A stretch of 64,000 bases of DNA, from NCBI GenBank assembly GCA_950295325.1, contig OX485809.1, positions 38,030,081 to 38,094,080 of the forward strand. Reading direction: 5' to 3'. The position numbers and the translations under genes were made by a program. Source of the stretch: Polytrichum commune (lineage: Eukaryota; Streptophyta; Polytrichopsida; Polytrichales; Polytrichaceae). Below, piece after piece: positions 1 through 12,204 of this stretch (its first letter is position 1; each line of letters opens with the position of its first letter). The notes beneath the pieces were generated by a model, which searched no databases, was not told the DNA's origin, and saw only the letters and a program-made list of their open reading frames with translations.

Positions 1-364
1 AAATTTGATGATTATAATTCAGTGCTTCAATAATTGCAAAATGGAGAGAATATGATCGAGAAATGGAGAGAAGAGGGTTACAAAGGGCACAAATGAATGC
101 ATTTCCTTACTCGGGCCTAACTCAGTAGACATGGCCCATTGTTCTTGAGTTTCAAGAAAAAATTAAGGGAGGAGAGATGGAGTTATCGCATACAAGTGTA
201 CTTCTCATTTAACAAAATAAAAGCCAGTACGGAACCCGGATGTTAATGTTTTTAGTTGATTTGACACTGGAATCAATTTTTAGGATATTGAATTAAACAA
301 CACAACTTCAAACTTATAGGGGGTCAATTTTTTTTAGTTAGATAGATAAAAGGTACATTTGTAT

Positions 365-365
<1 letters not shown>

Positions 366-406
<41 letters not shown>
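366..406. repeat. (CT)n microsatellite
   Basis: Uninterrupted CT dinucleotide run of about 20 units. Similar CT/AG runs occur at 10973-11026 and 17699-17734, so this is the commonest microsatellite type in the window. Confidence 0.95.
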
Positions 407-410
<4 letters not shown>

Positions 411-1760
411 AGAGGAGAGTTATAAATTATAAGTTACTCCTTGAAAAGTAGTGACTCTAACAAAGGCTCAACAATACTACAATCTACCTTCCATATTACG
501 ACACTTGATTATACGACGCATTTCTAACCAACCAAACTTTCTAGTGTTAATTTACCTCCATACGACAACTACAACAGTTGAGTACAACATATTTAGGCAT
601 GATTTGTCATTTAATAAAGGTAATAAATGTGCCTAAGTGATGGGACCCACATGTAGTACAAGGTTTATATGCCATTAGTACTTTGGAAGGAACATACAAG
701 CAAGTCTCATGTCATCTTCGAGTCTTGCAAGTGAGGAAATGTCCATTGAGGAATATGTGCAGTTAAAAGGGGAGAAAATTGTTATTCTAGAACAATAATT
801 GAGTACAACACAATTGAGTTGGTAGAACTGGCATGGAATAGAGAAGCCCAATTGGATTTAGATTTAAATGAAGATGCAATGGAGGGGAATGATGTGGATG
901 ACCAACACTAGTACCATAGAGGGCTCCCTATTCCAACACATATTCATTATTTCCCCCTCAAAATCAGCCACGTGTCATGCTCGCATTCGCCATGACCCAC
1001 TTGTATCCCACATGGTAACTATATTCCGGCACATGTAAAGATGAAATAGGCAGCCCTCTATAGTAGTCAAGCTTCCTCAAGCCCATGAGTATGCTGAACT
1101 GCTATCAAATTTTGCAGCGAAGGATTCATCACAGTTTTTTAGTTGTAGGTGTGATGACCACGTAACCTTCTATACATAACTTGAAGAAGATGTTAGTTGC
1201 CAACATGACCAAACATTAACCTTAAGACCATAGATTCTTACCTTCATAGTGTGTAAAGACATCATCATGAAAATATACATTTTTTCTTTGTTTTAATCTC
1301 CATATCAATGTGCGACATTGTGAGCATATTTCATCAACAGAAGTGTTTTCTCAACCTCATGTATCTTCATTACGTATACAAGATGACATTCTACATTGAG
1401 AAATACGGCTCTCTCTCTCTCTCTCAGTCCTAAACCTTAATCCTACAACATATGAGGCCAAAATGTCATATTACCAAGAATACGGCATTCGGATAATACA
1501 ACACATTCTTGCACGACCTAATGTGTCTAGATAGGGAGACCGGTATGAGTTTCCTAACCCTTTCAACTTAACTACCTGAGAAAACATATACTCTTTATGA
1601 TCCAACCTAGTGCTTGATTTTACTAAGTTACTCAATGGCCTATCTAACCCAACATTATACAGACACTGAATGATCAAACTGTACATCCAGTTGGCATCCC
1701 TTGCTGTGCCGTTTGAAAAAGCAAGCATGTGTCGCGTTCATCCAACGTGCCCCAAGGAAT

Positions 1761-1789
1761 GGATGGATGGATGGATGGATGGATGGATG
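1761..1789. repeat. (GGAT)n microsatellite
   Basis: Seven perfect GGAT tetranucleotide units in a row. Confidence 0.95.
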
Positions 1790-2354
1790 ATATCTTAATA
1801 TGTCGGGGGAGATCTCTTGACTTTGAGCCTCACGAGTTATTCAATGGTAAAAGCGCAATACTGTAGTACTCTGCCCCTCACTGCGCGAATTTGGGGGCAT
1901 TGACTGGTGAGGGAACTGGACAGTTGGGGGCAAGGGAGCGCCATGTGTCGCTGTTGTATTGGCGAGGAGCATGGGTATATCCTATGTGGCAGACACACGG
2001 GTTTGCATGTTCTCGGAAGGGTAGGGGCTGTGGCGATTCAATGATACCGTGTTAAGCCAGTTAGTTAGTTAGTGATGAGCCAGCTTTACTGCGACATCAC
2101 GGTCAAAGAGAATAGAAAGGATCCGTCGTGCCCAAAGACATGACAACGGGGATGGGTGGAATAAAATATAAATGAATTGCATACAACATTCTTATTCTTG
2201 GGTATTCTATACAAAGCATCATTTAATTTTCTTCTATGTTTATACATGTATGTGATAGTCAACGGACTCATCGTAGGTAATCTTGATTGAGCATGCCATT
2301 CCTTATTAAGACGAGTGAGGTCTCAAGTTAAAAATTCATTCGGACTCTTCAATA

Positions 2355-2680
2355 AGGTAGATGCATCTCAAATGGCCTACTTCTTTTAGGATATGGAAAC
2401 ACGCAATTAGTATGAGACGGTTTGCAAATCCAAACCGAGGTCGCGCGGAGTCATTTGCCTTGTAGTTTCTGAGGTCGTTTAGGTTATATAGGTCCTTCCA
2501 ATCATGTTGACTATTGAACTTAGCAAAGTTATCAAGTTTTGAGCACGTAGTCCAGTTTTTTTTAAGTCCATATTTTGTTTTGTTTTTTTTGTTTCCGTTT
2601 TTGGAGCCACACCCCACCACATACTAACTGACATATAGGTGTCCAAGTAATATAAGCAACCAAACTAGGCACGTCTACCT
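2355..2680 (-). mobile_element. TA-target MITE, copy 1
   Basis: Short non-coding inverted-repeat element of about 326 bp. It starts AGGTAGATGCATCTC and ends GGCACGTCTACCT, which are imperfect inverted repeats, and it is flanked on both sides by TA, the target of Tc1/mariner-type elements. The interior matches the copies at 13743-14123, 14186-14556 and 37484-37862; relative to the last two it is inverted. A 94-codon frame inside it is chance. Confidence 0.75.
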
Positions 2681-2682
2681 TA

Positions 2683-3959
2683 ATAGGTAGAGGGGCCCTT
2701 CGGACATGGGCTGCTCTAACATAATCACAGTTTGTGTCATGGCGATAAGTGTATCAAAATTGTTTACTTGTTTTTCCTCCATATAGGGTTTTTGTGTCAT
2801 GTCCTTGTCATGCGACATGTCCTTAAATAAATTTTAAATATATTGGCTACTCGTTTAAGATTGCTCACTACATCGCATGGTTTATTATTGGATGTTCATG
2901 AGAAAATGTTTTATTTTTTGTTTAGTTTAGAGATCTTCTCGTCAATTTCTTCTCTTCCACATTTTTATTTATCCATCTATTAATGTCAATCACCTTCCCA
3001 AGTTACAATATTAATGTGGAAGAAAGAGAATTATTGCATATCTCTGATTCATCTAACATAGAAGCGTTGAAATAGTGTGCAGAGGCCTTGAAGTTGCTCA
3101 ACTTCCATTCCAAAGTGGTCTTGCCATATAGAGTGGTTCAAAACACAACTCTTGTGTATGGTGTAGGGAGTTCGTGGCTAGGACATCCAAGTGGGCCCAT
3201 ATGGTCCCATGCTCACATCCTTTAGCCACCACCCTTTGCCTACGCATGTAGGCGCTTATGTACCTAAGGATCCCTAGGTGAAGCCCCACCAACATATAAC
3301 GTAGGCTTTTTAACAAGATAGATATAATTTCCAAATTTAAAAAGTTGTAATAACTACCCAACCAAAAGTTTTCATGAACGAAGATATTAGCATGTTGGAA
3401 CGAAGAATATGTCAATGCTTTGAAAATGAAAAACTTGGTAATGACCAAACCAAAAATCGCACAAGTCCATGATGATTGATATTTGACATAACTTGTCTCC
3501 ACCAATCACACATGTCAGTGTTGGTTGTCCTTCCAATATCGGAGACAATGTCCTAAAGACCCCCTCTTCTTACTACTACTTGTTTGTCAAATGTTTGATT
3601 ATTTTTCGTTGAAAACATTCAGCGGTAAGAGACTTGTTTTCTAGGCGGTTGGGACCCACTAGAACGGAACTCGTCATATAGTTTCGAGGTTGCTTCAAAG
3701 GTTTGTAATCGTACATGTCCTCAACATAGGTAGCTTAAGTCGCGTCAAGGTTGATACATTGTAATCAATCTTCATGGGGGGTTCAATGACATCTCAACCA
3801 ATGTAATAAACTAAGTGGAAATGTTGTGTGTATAGCAACCGTGTGAGGGAGAAACCATTGTACATGGTGCATCTTGGTAATCTACAAAGGGGTTATATAA
3901 TCACTATAGCCTATTCCCTTATAAGCTACGACATTTGCACGCATTCTTCACACTAACAA
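2683..3959. other. gene-free stretch with one unassigned open frame
   Basis: No recognised gene. A minus-strand frame at 3098-3505 is open for 135 codons and is rich in Phe, Leu and Tyr. I recognise no domain, and neighbouring frames look equally coding-like in parts, which suggests a decayed transposon fragment rather than a gene. Confidence 0.4.
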
Positions 3960-3967
3960 CAATAGGA

Positions 3968-4516
3968 CATATGTAGATCACTCTAAGGCATTTTTGTGCA
4001 CCACGTGCGGCTGGGGATTTTTTGTTTTGGGGCTATTTACCTTCAAGGGTTGAATTAGAGCCTCCCTATAATTACTTAAATTTAAAAAATGGCCCATTTG
4101 TTTGCACCCTTCCATTACTTATATTGTCCAAGTCACTGCAATTTTTTGTACTCTATAATCCTTTTAAGTAATAAAAGCGTGGGGAAGATGACCCCAACGA
4201 CGGCGCGTTCCCTTTTCATCCATTGTTGGATAGACGGAAATCCCAATTATCATCCATTCCCGTGAGTCCTAAACCCATTTACATAGCATACTAAACATAC
4301 CTTCTAGGATCCTTATCTTCAGCTTCTATATTAATTTTACAAAAAAATAATGGCCCACATTTTATGTCCATCTAACTTACTTATAATGGGATTGTCTACA
4401 TTTAATGGCCCCTTCATTATTTGGAATTCCTTTATAACTTTTATTTCAAATGATTTTAATCCTCTCTATATTATGCCGCACGCCATTTTTAAAATGCACT
4501 AAGTGATCTACCCGTG
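3968..4516. mobile_element. hAT-type MITE, ACGTGCGG family, copy 1 (549 bp)
   Basis: Non-coding element bounded by an exact 8-bp target duplication, CAATAGGA at 3960-3967 and 4517-4524. The ends are inverted repeats: the left end reads CATATGTAGATCACT and the right end, on the other strand, CACGGGTAGATCACT. A subterminal ACGTGCGG lies about 40 bp in on the left, with its complement near the right end. An 8-bp duplication is the hAT superfamily signature. The copies at 16622-17031 and 24308-26017 share these ends; the larger one also shares the interior, so this copy looks like an internally deleted derivative. Confidence 0.88.
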
Positions 4517-4818
4517 CAATAGGACCATCCCAAATTCTCAATCACTACAATTAAAAATTAAGGTTGAGGCATCTATAACCAATAAAATAAGAGAGTTTGT
4601 ACTTGTTTAGGAGGAGTAATAGCAGGGAAATTATTTTTTCTTGAGAAGAGAAAAAAAAGTCCAAGGAGAATGTAATTATCTAAAAAAACCATGCATATGG
4701 TAATTGCTACAAATTTTGAAGCATAAAATTTAGGGTTACACATCGTCAATTTATAGGTTAACCCATAAGCACTCATCTCAATGCTAGCCCTTGGCTACAA
4801 TAATTGGCAAGGCTCTTA

Positions 4819-5212
4819 GAGCATCCTCAGTCGGTCTAGGTAAAGCTCACTGCAAACCAAGACCTATCTTGCTTAAAATTGCTCAAAATTTAGAGGGAGT
4901 GCACCAAATCTTGCTTAAAATGGACAGATCCTCCCACACTCCCTCTAAATGTCAAAAATTTGGAGGGAGTGTGGGAGGATCTTTCCATTTTAAAGCAAGA
5001 TTTGGTGCACTCCCTCTAAATTTTGAAAATGTGGTGTTTTCAATGAGGGATTTCACCTACGTCAAATTTTTACAATTCTTTTTTCTTGAGAAATATCTCA
5101 CGTTTATTTAGGTGTGCTTCTAATGATGGTAATTTTAGTTTCTAATTTTAGGTCAGTCAAAAGATAGGTTTTGGTTTGCAGTGAGCTTTACCTAGACCGA
5201 CTGAGGATGCTC
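4819..5212. mobile_element. PIF/Harbinger-type MITE with nested palindromes
   Basis: Element of 394 bp flanked by TTA (4816-4818 and 5213-5215), the PIF/Harbinger target. Its terminal inverted repeats are about 50 bp long and nearly perfect, beginning GAGCATCCTCAGTCGGTCTA. Inside them is a second, independent palindrome with arms of about 65 bp (roughly 4886-4949 and 4961-5022). A transcript would fold into one very long hairpin. The 106-codon frame across it is a by-product. Confidence 0.88.
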
Positions 5213-5215
5213 TTA

Positions 5216-7405
5216 TGAGGGCAATCAATCACATGTTGCCACCACATAATTTTTTTAACTTTGTACGCTCAAAATATATAGATCTCATCTATCTTGACAA
5301 TACATGAGACTCTAGTGAGCGGTTAAATTGACTCGGTTGACTATGGAGCCTTCAACATTAGGGATCAACCAAATAGTCATTATTCAAGTACACTTTACAG
5401 TAGAGCAAAAATATCTAAGGTAGAGGATGCTAAAACCAATACCCCATCCAAAAGCAACACTGTAAACGCCTCTCAACCGCCAACACTCTACTTCCTTGAA
5501 TTGTTCCCCATGGAAAAGGAGTGCATGGGCCCCACTAATGAACGGGTTTAGGTGTCGTTAGTGGCGCCACCTCATAATGGGCCTCCACTACCTCCATACA
5601 GGGTAGGTAACGGGCTCCATTCTATCTTGGGTTAGCTCAAGGTGGGTTTAGGGTGGCTTGTCAGTGCCTATTCTAGCCATTCTATTCGGGGGAAGGGGGG
5701 GTCACTTCTATTCATGGGCACAAAGGGGGTCCGGCCCTGGGATGCAAGGAGACAACCTGCAACTGAACCGGATGGGATCATGGAGGTGGTCATGTGGCTT
5801 TTGTGTTCCGCTACTAGTTGGGCTTTGATATATCTTGGGTCTAGTACCCAACTATGTTGGGTTGAGGTTAGGTAGCGAAGGCAGGGGTCCTCGTTATATA
5901 AAAGGTTATCATACACATGCCTAGGGGTTGGATTAATGAAGCTAGTGGTTTTGACTTTGAATATTCATCAAATATTCAATTGAGGCTAATGTTTTTCCTT
6001 TATACCTATCTTTATCCCAAAGGCTAATATGAATCTATATTTTGTATATCAACCACACAGCCATATGTATGTGCAATAGCTTAAAGTGTTAGTTTAAGCA
6101 CCCTCTACCTTAAAGCAATTGAGAGATGATTGGCAATGACATGGATCCTCAAATGAACAACCTTAAATAGTTTGAAGTTTCTATTAATAAGATGGGAACA
6201 CATGAAACAATTAATGACCACCACTAGTGGACTAGACTAGGAGTAGAATTACTCTTATGTGGGCCCAAAATGGCTATTTATAAAAAGTGGCGGCTTGAAA
6301 AGATGCAGTGATTGGTGGGATATGTCTTGTTTCACACCAGTGGGGATCATTTTTGGGTGACATTGAGTCTAACCATTTTGTGTGCATTCATATGCAGAGT
6401 AGGAAATTTTGATGCTCAGATTAGGGAGACTCCCCTATACAAGTAGGGCGTTTGACTTTCTTGCCTCTTTGGGAAAAAATGTACCTAATTACTTACACGG
6501 AATAAAATTGTGAAACAATTTGCATCCTTCATTATTTCCTCTGCTCCATCCTTGAAAAATATTGCACAAACTTCAAGGAACTCTTTCTAGCCGATTCAAC
6601 TCATTTTCATCCTTTATGGCATTTAATGCCACTTACTGTTTGAAATTTACGGAATAAAATAACTTGTTATTCAAGTGCTTGATTTTTTACAAGCGAAAAT
6701 TGAATAGGTTGTTCTGACTTGATAAAATATAAAAGACTTGGGTTGGTAAAATATTACATTCCCAATAAATAGTTATAGCACTTGTGTAACTCCAAATAGT
6801 AAGTGACACCAAATGCCATAAACTATATAGTACCTCAAAGCTCAATGTGGATGTATCAATCCACACGGGGTCTACAAGAGGCTATTTAATGAATGATCTT
6901 TGTACAAAATATGCATAGGATGTGGATATTGCTTCCAAGTACTATGTAGATAGTAGGAGTAGGCTATTGTGAGTTTCAAAATAAGTTACAATTCTCTATA
7001 CAGGGCCTATACTTTCTAACACTTTAAGTGTTGGAAGCATCAAAATTCCACAAAATTCCACAAGTCAGTAATGCATGCTTATTATTTGAGTGATTGAAGA
7101 GCATTATGATGTATAAATCAGGCATATTGAATACTTTCTATGTTTTACTTACATGTATGTATACTACAGTAGTGTATGATTTAGTTCAATGGTCATTTGA
7201 AAGTGATTCTCGTCTTCCAATACGAAATTTTAAGACAAGGGCATTAACATTTGGGATTGAGTGACACACATTATTTTGTGTTTTATGTGTATAAGTACAA
7301 TAATATGGCCCACATCCCTTCCTCAAAGTCCTTAGCAGTGCGAAGTGAGTGCATGGAAAATATGAGACACCAAAGGGTCAAGATTTTGCAACCAACTCAT
7401 GTATG
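5216..7405. other. gene-free stretch
   Basis: No recognisable gene or RNA. It contains one small inverted-repeat element (6615-6820, listed separately). Overlapping frames on both strands near 5642-5916 have no recognisable product. Confidence 0.5.
6615..6820. mobile_element. MITE, TATGGCATTTA family, copy 1
   Basis: About 206 bp bounded by inverted repeats, TATGGCATTTAATGCCACTT on the left and the complement of a related sequence on the right (AAGTGACACCAAATGCCATA). Elements with the same kind of ends are at 46671-46878 and 60665-61017. The target duplication is ambiguous because the flanks are themselves palindromic (TTTA/TAAA). Confidence 0.6.
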
Positions 7406-7407
7406 TA

Positions 7408-7435
7408 CAGTGACTCCAAAGACCAAGTCTATGCA
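7408..7435 (+). repeat. left terminal inverted repeat of the Tc1-like element
   Basis: Begins CAGTGACTCC after a TA dinucleotide. It pairs with 8943-8971 on the opposite strand, with a few mismatches and one 1-base gap. Confidence 0.85.
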
Positions 7436-7753
7436 TCAAACAAGGACTTTCATGGGCATTTCACAAAAAGATATTGATATATTTCGGAAATGTAAAATGT
7501 AATTATAAAAGAATTAGAAGTTGACTTTTAGATGATGCCATAATGATGTCATCAACTTCACTAGGGTTCCAGTGAGAGAGGAAGTGAGACATCGACGTTT
7601 ACAAAGACTCAGTTTTTGAGGCGTCGCTTGCTACCTTTTTTGAGAGCTCTCATTTTCTTGTTTCTTCATCGTTTTGAGTAAATAAAAAATTCGAGGGTTT
7701 CGTGTGTATCGTGTCGAATACTTCTTGTTTCTTTGTGGAGATTGTATAGAAAG

Positions 7754-8760
7754 ATGAGACCTATTTCACGAGAGAAAGAGCAAAATATTATAACCTTGAT
7801 AGAGAAGAGGGAGGAGTGATAGAGAGATTGCAAAGAGTGTGGGTTTGGCACAATCTACAGTTAATAGAGTGAGAAAGAGGCTTTCTACAAGTGTAGCATT
7901 GTCTAAAGGAGGTCGTCCTAAGGTCCTAACAGAGTGGGAGAAGTGTTATGCTTCACGGCTAGTTATTGTTGGCGGTTTAGAAACTACAACAGAGGCATCA
8001 AAAGTGCTTCGAAGAGAGATGAGTGTTATGATGTGCGACAATACCTCGAGGAATGCGTTGAGAGAACAAGGATTATGTTCTTTTACAAAGGTTAAGAAGC
8101 TTGTTTTTAGTTGGAAGAACATCAAAGACAGATTTCGCTTTGCTCAAATGCACAAAGATTGGACTGTGAGTGATTGGGAGTGGGTGGTGTTTAGTGATGA
8201 AACTAAAATATCGTCGTTTCAATTCATATGGGAGGACTTGGTGTTGGATAGAGGACAAAGAAAACATCTATGTGCGTGTTGTGAACCAAATTGTGAAGCA
8301 TGGTGGAGGCTCTATAATGCTTTGGGGTTGTTTGACTTGTAGATGATTGGGGTCATTGCATAATATACAAGGGCACTTGAATGCTAGAGGCTACATCGCA
8401 ATTTTAGAGCAAGATTTGTGTAGTACATTGCTTGCACTTGGGTTTAATATTGAAGAAATCATTTTTCAACAAGACAATGTTGCCGTGCATACAACCAAGA
8501 TTGTTTGAGAATGGTTTGGGAAGCAACCATTTTGTGTTCTAGAGTGGCCTGCACAATCCCCTGACTTAAATCCTATTGAGCACATATGGGCATTACTGAA
8601 ACAACGATTGAACTCATACTCTAGTCCTCCTAGTGGTATTCTTCAATTATGGGTTCGAGTGCAAGAAGTTTGCAACTTTATTAGTCTAAAGGAGTGTAGA
8701 GGATTGTATGCTAGCATGCTTGATGGAATTGCAGTTGTTCAAGTGTCTTCTACACTGTAG
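7754..8760 (+). pseudogene. Tc1-type DD34E transposase, frameshifted
   Basis: Cut-and-paste transposase of the Tc1 family, broken in this copy. Reading from ATG 7754, the first frame gives an N-terminal helix region (MRPISREKEQNIITLIEK...) until a stop at 7817. A +1 shift there restores the helix-turn-helix (GLAQSTVNRVRKR, then GRP, the AT-hook-like GRPR position) from 7818 to about 8219, including VFSDETK with the first catalytic Asp (8196-8198). A second shift near 8220 gives GRTWCW and KHGGGSIMLWGC, an in-frame TGA at 8344, FQQDN with the second Asp (8473-8475), another TGA at 8506, then [16 protein letters not shown] with the Glu (8578-8580). Thirty-four codons lie between the second Asp and the Glu, hence DD34E. 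It ends at TAG 8758-8760, for a total of about 335 codons, close to full length. Two frameshifts and two stops mean no active enzyme. Confidence 0.92.
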
Positions 8761-8942
8761 TGCAAAAACCAAGTCTATGTACATACTTTTCTTCAACATC
8801 TTTATCAACTTTGTTGTAATTGAAATCATGATTTTATCATTATAGTGGTGTGTAGAACTTTATACTCTATAATTTTTGTTTTATAACTTTTGATTTCGAT
8901 CACTCTTGTTTCCAACATCCTCATTTGAAGTTTCAAGTTCCT

Positions 8943-8971
8943 TGCAAAGACTCGGTTTTTGGGAATCACTG
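8943..8971 (-). repeat. right terminal inverted repeat of the Tc1-like element
   Basis: Complement of the left end at 7408-7435. It runs directly into a TG/TA microsatellite (8970-8989), which may have replaced the expected TA target copy. Confidence 0.85.
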
Positions 8972-8989
8972 TGTGTGTGTATATATATA

Positions 8990-10970
8990 AAAAATAAAAA
9001 TAAAATTAAGTTCACACCTGGAACTTACCTTTAAGTTAGAGGCGGACATTGTTCCCGGATGTACTTATCGACAAGTTTCCTTAACCACACCCTTAACCCT
9101 CCGATTTTGATCGCATTGTTAATGGTAAGCCGACCACATAAAAATAGCCCCGTTTACATGCTCTTGTGAGTAACTTATTTAATGTGAGTTAAGTTCTCAC
9201 GAAGTTGGCTTAGCTTTGGCCCAAATGTGAACCTAGCTAACTCTACCTTTGAAAATAAGCTTACTTTACCCTAGGATCCCCCCCCCCAGAGTGACTAGGA
9301 TTTCATATGGTACTAGAAGTGTGCATGTGTTTCTTGTTGTTAAAGGAAACCTTGTCCATTGCAACTGGCTGGAAAATATACATAAATAAGTCAACAAGGC
9401 ATTTAAAAATCCCAAAAATGCTACCATGAGTCGTAACATAGAGTTGTAGAGGACAAGTTTTCTTGTAGTAAGGGACCATGTCACCATAGGTTGAGAAAAA
9501 GTGGACTTAAACAACATTTTTTTTGGGGAATTGGGCTCAACTCATCATTAATGTCAATTGGACCATGTTGAAAGACCATGGCATGTGATTGTAGTTTAGG
9601 TCCACTTTTCATTTGACACTATATGTTTGATATAGTGTGACATTACAATTGATGTATTATGTAAATGACAATGGTCTCCACAACATGAATTTAGAATGTA
9701 TCCCATTCTAACTATCTGTAATTGCCACTTGGATTGATTGTAAGATCATTTTCATGGGTTGATGATGATATAACATTGTAGTCCTACCCACTTTGTACCT
9801 TTTCTAAACCAGAAGGGATAAGTGTAGGCTAGCCTAGCTAGTCCCATGGCCAATGCAATTCAACCTTACACTTGATGCAAATCTCAGCCTACATGTCATT
9901 TGATTCTTGGCATTGACCCGCCCAACAGATGTGCCACGCAACCCATGTGGGTTACTTGCAATGGCTAACTTTTATAATTTATTATACAAGACAAGTCTAA
10001 GCCCAAAGATAACCAATGAGGCAAGCCCAAGATTCTCACATGTCAGTTCAATGTGGCAGATAAAACGATACTCGTGTTGTTCAATATGTAAGGGAACACC
10101 AACATAAAAGGGGAATCATGCCCAAAAATCTCTTGGCCTCACAGTGCAAGAGCATACTATTGAGTAATGTTATGAAATTAAAAACAATCAGATGCATAGT
10201 AGAGTTATCCACAAAGTATCTCAAGGTGGGGTTAAACTATTATGAGCTCATGATGTGCCACGTCCATCATGGTGGCCTAATTTATGAATTTTAGATTTGA
10301 AATGAATATAATATACTTGAATATTGTATATATTGGACCTCCTCGGATGTTTCTCCTTTCATAACATTATTATTAAGTAGCTAGACAATGGTCTTTTTCC
10401 ATACAAAAAGAGATTGAGAATTAAAAAATGTGATGAATTATAGTTGCTTGTCAAAAACTCTACAGTGATGATAATTTCCTAATTATGAACATACTAAAAT
10501 ATCATTTGTCTAAATATTACATGTATATTAGGATTTCAAACTTGAAGAGATGCTCCTTAAGACCATATGCATAGTTATCATATATCATTTCACCTAGATG
10601 ATTTGGAAGTTCAAGATTTGTGTTCAAAATAGTTAATATTAAGTTTCGCAACCCACGTGATTCATAAAATGATTCATAAAACCTACATTGCACCTATTTT
10701 TATATATGGTTTAGACTACATTAATCCTAAGCATCCACATTTTCAAATCAATGTCCTGTGGTGTGTATTTAGCATGCATTATGCACACCATTAGACATTC
10801 TATTATGCAAATTTGAATAGATGTACTAAGAAGAATCTATCATACATGATCCGTTCCAACCACACCAAATTGTCTTTCCAAATGTTGCATCATCTTCCAC
10901 GACATGCATGTCCACTACCATGATGTCATATACTACGAGAGAATTGACTTTGCAATTGTTGCGTCAACTT

Positions 10971-11029
<59 letters not shown>

Positions 11030-12204
11030 ACCTTTATCATAGCCGTGAGCTCATATGTGAACCTAAAACATGTTGACTGAGCATGGATATGGAACAAGAG
11101 AACTTATCAAACATGTTATCTAATTTAGAAGTCGTTATCTTTTGTATCGAGTTTCTAATCAATGAGAGAATCAATTTTCATCAGCATTTAACATTGGGGA
11201 CTCAGGACACTAGGTATACAATATGTCTACAAAGTTGCATGCAAAGGTTGTTTTTTGGGAGAGGGTTATAAATCTTGGTCCAAGCTTAGCGTTATGCTAC
11301 TTTATAATGCCATCTATCATTTGCCACCCTTCACTAATCTATCAATTACTCAATGTTTAACCTATCACCCTACATAATTTAAGACTTAATTTATGACTTA
11401 GTTTTTCGTAAACACCCCCACAATATATGCTCCAAAGTATAGAGCATGCAAGCATTGCAAGTAAAACGCAATCCACCAACAACGGCTGGGAATGAAACAA
11501 CCCAACACCAACAATCGCCACAAGGAATGCACAAAGGTGACATGTACGACTTAAAACTTGAAAAATAGTTGCAGTCAACTTATGTAAACAAACGAACCTC
11601 GTGGTGGGCACTTAATATATTATTGCATCCATTTGTTTGGGGGTTATTATATATGGGACCTTTATTTGAATGCACCCTATTCCTAATTTAAAAACGTCAC
11701 TTTCTTCAATTCTATTGATCCTTTCGTTCCTTACACGGTGCAGGAAGCATAAAATTATTACACACTTTGTTTGTTATAAGTGTATCTCTTGACAAAAAAT
11801 TACAAATAAAAATAAAATGTTGCATCATGGCATGTTCACCCATGGTCACTTCAACTTTACGTGTCCATGTATAAGACAAGGTAGGACGACAACTCGTTTC
11901 CTAACCAATGAGAGATTTAAGAAAGCGGTGGTTGTGGTCATTGGTCACTATAATAAACTAGCCCTGAGGCTTGTTTGAGGTGGGGCCCTCAAGAGTTTTT
12001 TTTAACTTATAAAAATCTTTGTAACTTTGAGTTGGGTAGTTTGCACCCATTTGGGTAACATAACCCTACATGAAAATTTTGTGAAGAGAAAAATAATAGA
12101 GGCTAGAAATTAGGTCAATTTATGAGCCGTGACGTACCATCCATGTATGAGGACTACATGAGTGGTATGTGGCAAGATGTGCCTTGCCTCATCTCCAATG
12201 AACA
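8990..12204. other. gene-free stretch
   Basis: No gene recognised. Short frames on both strands (for example 9266-9517 minus and 11357-11611 minus) show no domain. The AG microsatellite at 10973-11026 is the only clear feature. Confidence 0.5.
10973..11026. repeat. (AG)n microsatellite
   Basis: 54 bp of perfect AG dinucleotide repeat, the longest in the window. Confidence 0.95.

Larger units (their letters stand above)
1..2352. other. gene-free stretch with simple repeats
   Basis: I see no host gene here. The stretch is AT-rich up to about 1.75 kb and has a more GC-rich patch near 1.86-2.04 kb. An 85-codon minus-strand frame at 1471-1728 has a plausible amino-acid mix but matches no family I know and lacks splice or promoter context, so I do not call it a gene. 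Two microsatellites are listed separately. Confidence 0.5.
7408..8971 (+). mobile_element. Tc1/mariner-superfamily transposon (DD34E), both ends present
   Basis: A 1564-bp element, the usual size for Tc1. The left end starts CAGTGACTCCAAAGACCAAG directly after TA (7406-7407). The right end, read on the minus strand, starts CAGTGATTCCCAAAAACCGA. The ends are inverted repeats over about 28 bp. The right flank is a TG/TA microsatellite in place of a clean TA, probably slippage at the target. Inside lies a broken transposase on the plus strand (7754-8760). A second, inner inverted pair flanks the coding region: CAAAGACTCAGTTTTTGAG at 7602-7620 and its imperfect complement at 8762-8779. The copy is dead, since the transposase has frameshifts and stops. 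Confidence 0.9.

Noticed and set aside
4791-5111. 106-codon frame
   Set aside because: It lies in the palindromic PIF-type MITE; its apparent internal protein repeats come from the DNA palindrome.
9266-9517. 83-codon minus-strand frame
   Set aside because: No domain, no context; expected by chance in a window this size.
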